A DNA stretch of 64,000 nucleotides, taken from positions 29,994 through 93,993 of the forward strand of contig CAKMKG010000002.1 of the NCBI GenBank assembly GCA_927441425.1, read 5' to 3'. This stretch comes from an uncultured Bacillota bacterium (lineage in GTDB: Bacteria > Bacillota > Clostridia > Peptostreptococcales > Anaerovoracaceae). The position numbers and the translations under genes are program-made. The notes under the pieces are model-generated. The model worked only from the letters and a program-made list of their open reading frames with translations. It did no database searches and was not told the DNA's origin. Below, one piece after another: positions 53,050-61,221 of the stretch. Positions within the stretch are counted from its first letter, which is position 1. Every line of letters starts with the position of its first letter.

Positions 53050-54051
53050 ATGAACAGCATAGAAAGAGTTGAAAATAGATTAAGTGGAAAACCGATTGAC
53101 AGAGTGCCGAATCTTAATATCATCATGCAATTTGCAGCCAGATACATCAATGTACCCTATGGCAAATACAGCACAGACTATCGCTACCTTGTAGAAGGAA
53201 ACATGAAATGCTGCCATGACTTCGGGATTGACATGGTAAGTGCTATTTCTGATCCTTACCGAGAGACTTCCGGTCTCGGAGGATGTATTTCTATTCTTGA
53301 AGATGATGTTCCACGATGTACGGATTACTATATCAAGGAGTACAGCGATGTAAAAAAGCTGAAGCCAATTGATCCTTCGCAATCGGAGAGAATGAATGAC
53401 CGGCTGAACGCGATATCATTGTATCAGCAGGAATGTGGCAGCGAGTTTCCAATCCTTGGCTGGGTTGAGGGAGCTTTTGCCGAGGCTAACAACCTCAGGG
53501 GAGTGTATCATCTAATGATTGATTTGCATAAAGAACCTGAATTTGTTAAGGAATTAATTGAACTCTGTCTGGAGCAAAGCATTTTGTTCGCAAGACAGCA
53601 AATCAAGGAAGGGGCACAATATATAGGAATCGGAGATGCAACAGCTTCTCTCGTAAGTCCTAAATTCTATCAGGAGTTGATTCTACCTGCTGAAAAGAGA
53701 TTGATCGATGAAATACATAAAAATGGAGCCCGTGCGAAGCTTCATATCTGCGGTAACACAACGGCATTGCTTGATCTCATGGCAGAAAGCGGTGCCGATA
53801 TCATTGATATTGATCATCTAGTCGATCTCAAGTCGGCATTCGAAAAGATAGGCGAAAAAGCTCTGATCTGCGGCAATTTTGACCCGGTATCCATATTGCT
53901 TGACGGTGATGTCGAAATGGTTAAGGAAAGTGTGAGAAACTGTCTGGATATCGGAAAGGATCGTATCATCATCAGCGCCGGCTGTGAGGTTCCTAAATTT
54001 ACACCACCGGAAAATTTAAAATCCGTTGCAGAAGTATTGGCAGAACGTTGA
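53050..54051 (+). CDS. UroD/MtaA-family protein, probable corrinoid methyltransferase
   Basis: The 333-residue protein has a uroporphyrinogen-decarboxylase fold. LHICGN and AGCEVP supply the His-Cys and Cys of the zinc site typical of MtaA/MtbA methyltransferases, so a methyl-transfer role is likelier than heme synthesis. No hem genes are near, and no corrinoid protein gene is adjacent. AGGAGGG at 53034-53040 sets the start at 53050. The acceptor cannot be told. Confidence 0.75.
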   Translation: MNSIERVENRLSGKPIDRVPNLNIIMQFAARYINVPYGKYSTDYRYLVEGNMKCCHDFGIDMVSAISDPYRETSGLGGCISILEDDVPRCTDYYIKEYSDVKKLKPIDPSQSERMNDRLNAISLYQQECGSEFPILGWVEGAFAEANNLRGVYHLMIDLHKEPEFVKELIELCLEQSILFARQQIKEGAQYIGIGDATASLVSPKFYQELILPAEKRLIDEIHKNGARAKLHICGNTTALLDLMAESGADIIDIDHLVDLKSAFEKIGEKALICGNFDPVSILLDGDVEMVKESVRNCLDIGKDRIIISAGCEVPKFTPPENLKSVAEVLAER

Positions 54052-54547
54052 AAAGGGGTGTTTCGCGAGCTGTATCTATTCCTAAAATCATAATTTTGGG
54101 AATAGATGTTGTGTATCAAACAAAAGGAAGCCATTCCCAGCGCTTTTCAACGCTCCAATGGCTTCCCAACTAATCTGGCCTTTTATGATTATTATAATCA
54201 TATTCTTATATTTAAATAATGTATCGTATTCCCCATTTGATTTCTTTCTTCTTTTCTATTTTTTTGTTCATGGTTAATTATATTTTTAATCAGTTCTGTA
54301 TCATTGTAGCAAATCCGATCCGTTCAGCAATTGCAATTTTTCGTTCTCGATTTTATTCGTCATATTTTCTCACATTATTCTTGAAAACCAGTGATTCCAA
54401 TGGTCACAGAGGACGAGGCTTTATTTTGCGTTCTAAGCGCTTTTTTGTGATATGGTGATGGGTTGATACCTATCAATAATCTCCTTAAAAGGGATATTAT
54501 TGATTAAATGATATAATATGTATATGATTTCCAGATTCTCAGGATGA
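54052..54547. other. Gene-free region with two strong hairpins
   Basis: TCTATTCCTAAAAT (54075-54088) pairs with ATTTTGGGAATAGA (54093-54106) around CATA, 14 bp with one G-T. GGAAGCCATT (54126-54135) pairs with AATGGCTTCC (54157-54166) with inner AGCG/CGCT; on the minus strand it is followed by TTTTGTTTG, so it may terminate leftward transcripts from the LysM gene. The rest (54180-54540) is AT-rich; a 79-codon frame there lacks a ribosome binding site. I see no further gene. Confidence 0.6.
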
Positions 54548-54850
54548 TTATATGTAGACAGGGATCAAAATTGTCTGGCCCGGGTATATGCTGTCCGCGG
54601 CAATATCATTGAGCTTGCAGATTTCATAGACAACTTCTCGAACATCTTTATGATCAGGTCCGAATTCCTTTGCCAGATTCCATAACGTATCTCCGGACTG
54701 AACGATGATTTCCGAATATGTTTGTTTGGTCAAGCTTTCTGCATGATTTTCACCGAGCATCGTACCGGTAATACTGATCACCATCACCATGGCAATGGTC
54801 AGAAATAAGGTAAATCTGAACTTTGATTTAATTCTGTATTTCGTCTTCAT
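54548..54850 (-). CDS. LysM-domain protein, YneA-like SOS division inhibitor candidate
   Basis: The 100-residue protein has an N-terminal membrane anchor (about residues 10-30; FTLFLTIAMVMVISITG) and a C-terminal LysM motif (IIVQSGDTLWNLAKEFG through IYPGQTILIPVYI). That layout is the one of Bacillus YneA, which blocks division during DNA damage. GGAGG lies nine bases before ATG 54850, and an in-frame ATG six codons earlier lies before that site. Three LexA-like boxes cover its promoter, supporting SOS control. lexA, the usual neighbour of yneA, is not in the window. Confidence 0.8.
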   Translation of the reverse strand: MKTKYRIKSKFRFTLFLTIAMVMVISITGTMLGENHAESLTKQTYSEIIVQSGDTLWNLAKEFGPDHKDVREVVYEICKLNDIAADSIYPGQTILIPVYI

Positions 54851-54884
54851 TCTATACAACCTCCGCATCCCCTATTTTTTTATG

Positions 54885-54955
54885 AAACATCCGTTCTTTT
54901 TTCTATCATAGCAGAATACACGTTCCTTGTAAAGAAATATTTTAAACATCTGTTC
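54885..54955 (-). promoter_or_regulatory. SOS promoter with three LexA-like boxes
   Basis: On the minus strand the promoter is TTTACA (54933-54928), 17 bases, TATGAT (54910-54905). Three boxes of the form GAAC-N4-GTTY or one mismatch from it lie at 54885-54896 (GAACGGATGTTT), 54914-54925 (GAACGTGTATTC) and 54944-54955 (GAACAGATGTTT), starting 29 and 30 bases apart. They cover the start site, the -35/-10 spacer and the region upstream of -35. Confidence 0.78.
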
Positions 54956-54977
54956 TTTTTTTTTAAATTTTCTACAT

Positions 54978-55008
54978 AATAAAAGAAAGCGACTAATGCT
55001 AAGCCGCT
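54978..55008 (-). terminator. Terminator after the VTT-domain gene
   Basis: On minus, AGCGGCT and AGTCGCT form a 7-bp stem with a seven-base loop, followed by TTCTTTTATT. Confidence 0.7.
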
Positions 55009-55038
55009 CTGATAACATAATTTTCATTTTTTCGTACA

Positions 55039-55776
55039 CTACCTGCTGCTTCCAGCCATTTTTTGATAGAATTGATCCGACATTTTTAATAATTTATCCC
55101 GATGCGTCAGTCCAGCAATAAAAAGGATGACTGCAACTGCTCCTACGATGAACAACCCGATATAGCTGCCGTTATAGAACATGTTCCCCATCATGATGCT
55201 TCCGATCATTGCCGGTGATCTTCCGATCAGGGAAAGCAGTAAGAATGGAACGATTCGAATTTCAGAAACCCCTGCGGCATAAGTAAACAGATCCTTGGGA
55301 ATTCCCGGAATCAAGAAAATTACAAAGAGTACAACATAGGATCTTTTGCTATTCAAAGTATGGACAAATCGATTAAACTTTTCTTCTCCAAAAATCACAC
55401 GCAACGCATCCTTCCCTAAAAAACGGGCCAGATAAAACGTAATGACAGTACCTAGAGCAACACCAATGAGGGAAAACAAAAGGCCTAACCAGAAGTGATA
55501 GGCATATCCGGCCGCAAACTGTAGGGCTTGTCCCGGCAAAATAGAAACGACGATCTGAAAAACCTGCAGTCCCATATAAATAAAGATACTTGCCGTCTTA
55601 TACTGCTTCAGCAGCTTATCGATTTCATCCAGACTTTTAAAACGATCGATCAGTTCCGGATACATGAAATAAACATAAATCGGTAATCCAATCACAAGGC
55701 CGCATAAAATTAGCAGTTTCAGAATAGAAACGATAATTTTTATCCGTCTTTTTCTTTTTTCATTGCTATATCCCAT
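55039..55776 (-). CDS. TVP38/TMEM64 (VTT) family membrane protein
   Basis: The 245-residue protein has a basic N-terminus, about five to six hydrophobic segments and the VTT-domain core (GYAYHFWLGLLFSLIGVALGTVITFYLARFLGKDAL then FVIFLIPGIPKDLFTYAAG). DedA-superfamily relatives move lipids across membranes; the exact role of this one is unknown. The ATG at 55776 follows AGGTG by six bases; a GTG three codons earlier is possible. Confidence 0.85.
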   Translation of the reverse strand: MGYSNEKRKRRIKIIVSILKLLILCGLVIGLPIYVYFMYPELIDRFKSLDEIDKLLKQYKTASIFIYMGLQVFQIVVSILPGQALQFAAGYAYHFWLGLLFSLIGVALGTVITFYLARFLGKDALRVIFGEEKFNRFVHTLNSKRSYVVLFVIFLIPGIPKDLFTYAAGVSEIRIVPFLLLSLIGRSPAMIGSIMMGNMFYNGSYIGLFIVGAVAVILFIAGLTHRDKLLKMSDQFYQKMAGSSR

Positions 55777-55839
55777 CTCAATCACCTGAACTTTTTCAAA
55801 TCCTTAAGGGTTTAAAAAATGAAATCTACTACGTATCGC

Positions 55840-57138
55840 TTATTCCTTAATTGTAACCAGATTTTTATCATATAAAGCTTGTAGCGCTTTTATCACGCCA
55901 AATTTGGAATGTTCATAGGTTAGCCCTCCTTGGAAATATACGATATAAGGAGGCCGAATCGGTGCATCCGCACTCAATTCGATGGAGGATCCCTGTACAA
56001 AAGCGCCTGCAGCCATGATCACCGGATCCTCATAACCCGGCATGGCCCACGGTACAGGAGTTACGTGGGAATCAACAGGCGCAGCTGCCTGAATTCCTTC
56101 ACAAAAGGCTACCACCGATTCCGGATTCCCCAGCTTCACCGCTTCAATAATATCACTTCTTTTGTCTTCCGGTTTGGGACAGACGTCAAAGCCAAGATTT
56201 TCAAACACCTTCGCACACAAAATCGCGCCTTTGACTGCACCGTTGACTGTCTTTGGCGCAATAAATAAGCCCTGAAGCATGGTTCTTGTCTGCCCAAAGG
56301 TCAGACCGCACTCTCCGCCGATACCAGGTGAGGTCATTCGATAGGAAATCACTTCAATTAAATCGGAACGTCCTGCAATATAGCCGCCTGTCAGCGCAAG
56401 TCCGCCGCCGGGATTTTTGATCAAGGAACCTGCAACCACATCTACACCCACTTCAGTCGGCTCCTTGACATCCAAAAACTCACCGTAGCAATTATCCACC
56501 ATACAGATGATATCGGAACGAAGTGTTTTTACAAAAGTAGTCCATTCCTCAATTTCCGGTATCGTAATGGCTTTTCGCCAGCCGTATCCAGTTGCCCTTT
56601 GCACGGTTACCATTCTGGTTTTCGAAGAAATTGCCTCCCGCAGTGCTTCTAGATCAATACTACCATCAGCTTTCAGCTCCACCTGTTTATATGTTATACC
56701 AAAATCCTTCAGGGAACCTTTTCCTTCGCCGCGGATTCCGATGACTTCTTCCAGCGTGTCGTAAGGATTTCCGGTGCAATAGATCAATTCATCTCCTGGT
56801 CTTAGTATACCCGTTAACGTCAGGGTTAACGCATGGGTACCGTTGACAATGATTGGCCGGACCAACGCAGCATCTGTCTTAAAAATATCGGCATAGACCT
56901 TTTCTAAGGCTTCCCTTCCGGGATCATTGTAGCCATATCCGGTATTCCAGCTGAAATGCATGTCTGAAATCCTATTTTTCTGAAATGCCGCCAGAATCTT
57001 ATACTGGTTATAGGCCATGATGTCATCAAGCTCCCGATAAATATCCTCGACCTGTAGCTCCGCTTTCGCTGCTTCGTTCAGAACAGCTTCATGGATATGA
57101 AACTCCTGATTCAATAACTGAAATGTGTTTTTCTGCAT
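55840..57138 (-). CDS. PLP-dependent methionine gamma-lyase-family protein (YnbB-like)
   Basis: This 432-residue fold-type I PLP protein belongs to the family labelled aluminium resistance protein or YnbB. The expected PLP lysine is in SLIKNPGGGLALTGGY, and VDNCYGEF supplies the Asp that contacts the pyridine. GTHALTLTLTGILRPGD also matches the cystathionine-lyase fold. The reaction is unproven. GGAG lies six bases before ATG 57138. In Clostridia and Bacillus it sits near miaA, hfq and lexA. Confidence 0.87.
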   Translation of the reverse strand: MQKNTFQLLNQEFHIHEAVLNEAAKAELQVEDIYRELDDIMAYNQYKILAAFQKNRISDMHFSWNTGYGYNDPGREALEKVYADIFKTDAALVRPIIVNGTHALTLTLTGILRPGDELIYCTGNPYDTLEEVIGIRGEGKGSLKDFGITYKQVELKADGSIDLEALREAISSKTRMVTVQRATGYGWRKAITIPEIEEWTTFVKTLRSDIICMVDNCYGEFLDVKEPTEVGVDVVAGSLIKNPGGGLALTGGYIAGRSDLIEVISYRMTSPGIGGECGLTFGQTRTMLQGLFIAPKTVNGAVKGAILCAKVFENLGFDVCPKPEDKRSDIIEAVKLGNPESVVAFCEGIQAAAPVDSHVTPVPWAMPGYEDPVIMAAGAFVQGSSIELSADAPIRPPYIVYFQGGLTYEHSKFGVIKALQALYDKNLVTIKE

Positions 57139-57175
57139 CTTATACTCCAATATGTTAACATAATATAATTATAGT

Positions 57176-58306
57176 TTATTTCTTGTCAAATTCATCTTCC
57201 CATTCAAAATGATTGACCAGATCCTTCTTGACGTTCTTTTTATGAGCCGCATACAACTGGGTTGTCGTTACGTTTTCATGATCCAGCAATGCCTGCACAT
57301 CAAAGATGGAATTTCCACGGCCAATCAGCGAGGTTGCCGCAGTCGCCCTTAATTTATGGGGGCTATAGCCGGTATCTCTTGAGGTGGCTAGACCGATGGA
57401 GGTGTATTTCTTTACCAACTCCCTGATCTGCCGCTCCGTCATTCGCTTTCCCTGGAGAGATAGGAACAGTGCATCCCTGTTTTCTGCCATCAATTTTTCA
57501 TCCGATGGACGTTCTTCGTTAAGATAGGCTGTCAGAACCTTTTCCACCGACTTATTCAGCGGCATGATAGATTCCTTCCCGCGTTTTCGATAGATTTTGA
57601 ACTCTCCCCGGCTGAAATTAAATGATGTAACGTTGAGCTGCTGGAGCTCTGATAATCGAAGCCCGTAAGTAAGGAATAAAATCAGAATCGCCTTATCTCT
57701 TTTTTTTGTTTTCTCCCAGAATTCCCGTTCTTTTTTCGTTAAATTCTCTCCCCTTGTCACTGCATCCAGCATACGCATGACTTCGTCATCCTGCAGGGCT
57801 TTAATTTCTCTTTCACCTGGCTTCGGCAGCTTGATGGGGTCAAATCCATCGGTAATATTTTTACGAATCATCTCATCCCGATACAGGTATTTAAACAGTA
57901 CAGAAATGGAAGATTTTTTCCTAGATAATGATTTTTTATCATTTTCATAAATGTATACGGCATTTTCTTTTTCCACTTTATATCTTCTGCAGTAGTCAAT
58001 GAAGATATTAACATCCACCGCTTTTATTTTTTCAAAATCATCCAACTTAATCTCCCGTAATTTAACAGCTTCCGTCAGATCCGTTTCATGGATCAGATAA
58101 TTGCAAAAGAACCGGATGTCCTGTAAATAGGCCAATCGAGTCATGGGCAGAACATTTCCTTTTAGATATACAAAAAATCCGCTAAAAAAACGCGGGAGTT
58201 CGTCCTGGATCTCCTGACATTTTTCCATGATTTCATTTTCCTTCAGGATGATATTATCAGGCTTATCACTTTTATTATGGATTTTTAATTCCTTTTTTAC
58301 TGCCAT
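57176..58306 (-). CDS. Xer-like tyrosine recombinase
   Basis: The 376-residue protein has an N-terminal core-binding SAM-like domain (about residues 40-165) and a catalytic domain with Arg in YGLRLSEL, HKLRATAAT, the LLDHENV histidine and the nucleophile Tyr in TTTQLYA. The length and late two-domain layout recall single-protein XerS/XerC systems. It overlaps miaA by 32 bases, and no integration site, excisionase or mobile genes flank it, so a housekeeping chromosome-resolution role is likelier than a phage integrase. The start at 58306 follows AAAGGGG. Confidence 0.83.
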   Translation of the reverse strand: MAVKKELKIHNKSDKPDNIILKENEIMEKCQEIQDELPRFFSGFFVYLKGNVLPMTRLAYLQDIRFFCNYLIHETDLTEAVKLREIKLDDFEKIKAVDVNIFIDYCRRYKVEKENAVYIYENDKKSLSRKKSSISVLFKYLYRDEMIRKNITDGFDPIKLPKPGEREIKALQDDEVMRMLDAVTRGENLTKKEREFWEKTKKRDKAILILFLTYGLRLSELQQLNVTSFNFSRGEFKIYRKRGKESIMPLNKSVEKVLTAYLNEERPSDEKLMAENRDALFLSLQGKRMTERQIRELVKKYTSIGLATSRDTGYSPHKLRATAATSLIGRGNSIFDVQALLDHENVTTTQLYAAHKKNVKKDLVNHFEWEDEFDKK

Positions 58307-59249
58307 TATCGTTCCCCTTTGATCGTATTGCCTTAAAAATAGCGGGAAGTGCCTCTGCTTCTGATTCATATTCCGATAGATTGAACCAGATCATATCCGG
58401 ATAACGCCGAAGCCAGGTCAGCTGTCGTTTTGCGTAATTCCGGGTATTGCGTTTGACCAGCCGTATCGCTTCATCCAAATCGTATTCACCATGGAGAAAT
58501 GAAATGATTTCTTTGTATCCGATCCCCTTCATGGAGATGCTGTTTTCCGTCAGTCCCTTTTCCAGCAGGGATTCGATTTCTTTCATCAGGCCGGCTTTCA
58601 TGAGATGGTCCACTCGTTGATCAATGCGCTGATACAGCTCTTCTCGATCTCGGTTTAACCCGATCAAAACGCAGTCGTAGTCTTGTGTGGGGACGAAGGA
58701 TTCCCGAAATTCGCGGATTCCCTCGCCGGTTGTTTCAGCCACTTCGATGGCCCGGATCACCTTTTTCAGGTTGTTTGGGTGGATTCTCTCAGCAGCAGCC
58801 CGGTCCAGCGATTTCAGCCGGTCATGAACATACGCTGTCCCATATTGCTCCGCATCCTGTTCCAATTGTTTTCGAAGGCTTGCCTGTTTCGGCATGATTG
58901 AAAAATTCATATCGTAGAGTAATGCGTTTAAATAAAGTCCAGTTCCTCCCGATACGACTGGTGTCTTGCCTTCAAGAAAGACCTGAGCAATATATTTCTT
59001 TGCCAAAATTTGATACTCCGCAACGGAAAATTCGTCTCTCGGATCGATCTCATCCACCAAATGATGTTTAGCCCTTGCCAGTTCTTCCTTTGTTGGCTTC
59101 GCGCTGCCGATATCCATGTACTTGTAAATCTGCATGGAATCCGCCGATATAATTTCCCCTTGAAACGCGTTGGCAATTTCGATGGCATATTTCGTTTTGC
59201 CCACAGCCGTTGGGCCGGCAACAAAAATTACTGTTTTGCTCTCTTTCAT
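58275..59249 (-). CDS. miaA: tRNA dimethylallyltransferase
   Basis: MiaA adds an isopentenyl group to A37 of tRNAs reading UNN codons. The 324-residue protein has the P-loop GPTAVGKT (residues 12-19), DSMQIYKYMDIGSAKP and the ISGGTGLYL-type motif (VVSGGTGLYLNALL). It lies directly between mutL and the recombinase; hfq, which often follows miaA, is absent here. Confidence 0.96.
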   Translation of the reverse strand: MKESKTVIFVAGPTAVGKTKYAIEIANAFQGEIISADSMQIYKYMDIGSAKPTKEELARAKHHLVDEIDPRDEFSVAEYQILAKKYIAQVFLEGKTPVVSGGTGLYLNALLYDMNFSIMPKQASLRKQLEQDAEQYGTAYVHDRLKSLDRAAAERIHPNNLKKVIRAIEVAETTGEGIREFRESFVPTQDYDCVLIGLNRDREELYQRIDQRVDHLMKAGLMKEIESLLEKGLTENSISMKGIGYKEIISFLHGEYDLDEAIRLVKRNTRNYAKRQLTWLRRYPDMIWFNLSEYESEAEALPAIFKAIRSKGNDNGSKKGIKNP

Positions 59250-59293
59250 CGTTACATCCTAAATCTATAAACTATGTAGTGTAGTAAAAACAT

Positions 59294-61210
59294 TTAAACC
59301 CTTTTGAACATCTTTTCAAGCTCATATTTCGTTAATTTTATAAAGGTCGGTCTCCCATGAGGACAGGAATATGGATTTTTTGTCTTCGCCAAGTCAGCCA
59401 TCAGTCTGTCAATTTCCTGGCTATCCAGGACATCATGCGCCTTTACTGCTTTCTTACAGGCATTCGAGATAATGGCGCTGATCTTCTTTTGATTTTCCAG
59501 ATCTGCTTCCTCCGAGATGTTATCAAGAAGATAATCGATAAAATCTTTGGCTCCTTCCAATTCCATAAATACGGGAATCGCTTTTACGATATATGCCGTC
59601 GGACCGAATTCTTCGATTTGGAAACCCAGATTGCCCAGGAAATCCAGCATACCGCCGGTATCATTCTTGATTGCATGGGTCACATTGATCACAATCGGCG
59701 TCAGAATCAGCTGCTGCATGTTATCCTGTTTTTGATATTGCGCCAACAATTGTTCATAGAATATCCGTTCGTGAGCTGCATGCTGATCGATGAGGTAAAA
59801 ATTGTTTTCATCCACCGCCGTGATATAGGTGCCGAAAATTGAACCGGTAACCGACAATTCCCTCATATCAAATTCTGCGAGGCTCCGTGGTAACGTATCG
59901 TAGATCTTACTGATTTCAATCATTTTATGATCCGCGAGGTAAGCTTCTCCCGCTTCTCCCACGTTTTCCGTTTCATCTACCTGCCTGCTCTTCTGTATTT
60001 CTGCTTCCGCTTCATTTTCCTGATTTTGCTCTTTCAGTCTTATATCGAACAATAACTTTTTTATGTCAACCTGCTCTTCTGTTTTCAGTTTCTTGCTTTC
60101 CTGTTCCCTTGTATCCATCGGATTTTGTGATTCCGGAAGATCGTTCCTGACCAGTTCGGAGCTCCGGAATTGAAATAGATTTTTCTCTTTGATTTCCGGG
60201 ATCGCTTCCTTTGACTGCAGGCATCTTCTGATTGAATCTGTGATGAAATCCCGGATCAGCCGTTCATTCTCAAACCGAACCTCTTTTTTATTTGGATGAA
60301 TGTTCACATCCAGCTTTTCGGGTGGGATCTGAAGAAAGAGAAATGCGATGGGATATCTTCCTTCAAACAACTTTTCCATGTAGGCATCCGCCACAGCATG
60401 ATCCATGATCTTGCTGCTGATATAACGGCCGTTAACAAAAAATATCTGGCTCTTCCGGTTTGTTTTGCTGTTATTCGGAGCAGAAACAAACGCTTCCAAG
60501 GTCATTTGTTCCTGTTCTTCCTGAAGGTGGATCAGCCTATCTCCAATTTCTTTGCTGTAGATTGTGAGGATATTGGAGTAGATGTCTCCTTTTCCCGCTG
60601 TTGAAAACAAGATGTTCCCGTTATTGATAAGCCTGATTTTAATTTGCGGGTAGGCCAGGGTCATTTTAGAAATAAAATCAATGATCAGAGTGCTTTCCGT
60701 TGCGTCCGGCTTCATGAATTTCAGTCTGGCCGGTGTATTGAAGAATAGGTCTTCGATGAGGATCGTGGTCCCCTCCGGGCAGCCTGTATCTTCCTTTTCC
60801 AGCACTTCTCCGCCTTCTATTTTAATGCGGATTCCGCTTTTGTCCCCGGCAGTTTTTGTGATGAGCTCGACTCTTGAAACTGCAGCAATACTGGCAAGCG
60901 CTTCTCCGCGAAAGCCAAGACTGCTGATATGATCCAGATCCGTTGCACTTTTAATTTTACTGGTCGCATGTCTCTTAAACGCTAAGTCCACATCCTGTTT
61001 TTCAATTCCGCTGCCATTATCTGTGACGCGAATATAGGACTTCCCGCCATTTTTAATTTCAACAATGATCGATTTCGCACCGGCGTCGATGGAGTTTTCG
61101 ACTAACTCCTTCACGATGGATAGTGGTCTGTCCACCACCTCTCCCGCGGCGATTTTATCGGCCACGTTCTTTGGAAGTTCCAAGATTCTTTTGTTCTCTA
61201 ATAATTCCAT
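59294..61210 (-). CDS. mutL: DNA mismatch repair endonuclease MutL
   Basis: The 638-residue protein has the GHKL ATPase (VADKIAAGEVVDRP, DNGSGI, GFRGEALASIA), a linker, and the C-terminal endonuclease domain with LIDQHAAHERIFYEQ (the DQHA-X2-E-X4-E metal site) and CPHGRPTF. Presence of these motifs and lack of MutH implies that MutL itself nicks the strand. It starts 11 bases after the mutS stop. The low-complexity linker (residues about 350-420) is glutamate- and lysine-rich. Confidence 0.96.
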   Translation of the reverse strand: MELLENKRILELPKNVADKIAAGEVVDRPLSIVKELVENSIDAGAKSIIVEIKNGGKSYIRVTDNGSGIEKQDVDLAFKRHATSKIKSATDLDHISSLGFRGEALASIAAVSRVELITKTAGDKSGIRIKIEGGEVLEKEDTGCPEGTTILIEDLFFNTPARLKFMKPDATESTLIIDFISKMTLAYPQIKIRLINNGNILFSTAGKGDIYSNILTIYSKEIGDRLIHLQEEQEQMTLEAFVSAPNNSKTNRKSQIFFVNGRYISSKIMDHAVADAYMEKLFEGRYPIAFLFLQIPPEKLDVNIHPNKKEVRFENERLIRDFITDSIRRCLQSKEAIPEIKEKNLFQFRSSELVRNDLPESQNPMDTREQESKKLKTEEQVDIKKLLFDIRLKEQNQENEAEAEIQKSRQVDETENVGEAGEAYLADHKMIEISKIYDTLPRSLAEFDMRELSVTGSIFGTYITAVDENNFYLIDQHAAHERIFYEQLLAQYQKQDNMQQLILTPIVINVTHAIKNDTGGMLDFLGNLGFQIEEFGPTAYIVKAIPVFMELEGAKDFIDYLLDNISEEADLENQKKISAIISNACKKAVKAHDVLDSQEIDRLMADLAKTKNPYSCPHGRPTFIKLTKYELEKMFKRV

Positions 61211-61221
61211 CGTACCCTCAA

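Noticed and set aside
54219..54458. A 79-codon plus-strand frame in the gene-free region
   Set aside because: No ribosome binding site, composition follows the AT-rich DNA, and nothing recognisable in the translation.
57176..58306. Integrated phage or integrative element around the recombinase
   Set aside because: Flanking genes are conserved housekeeping genes, with no tRNA target, att repeats or phage genes.
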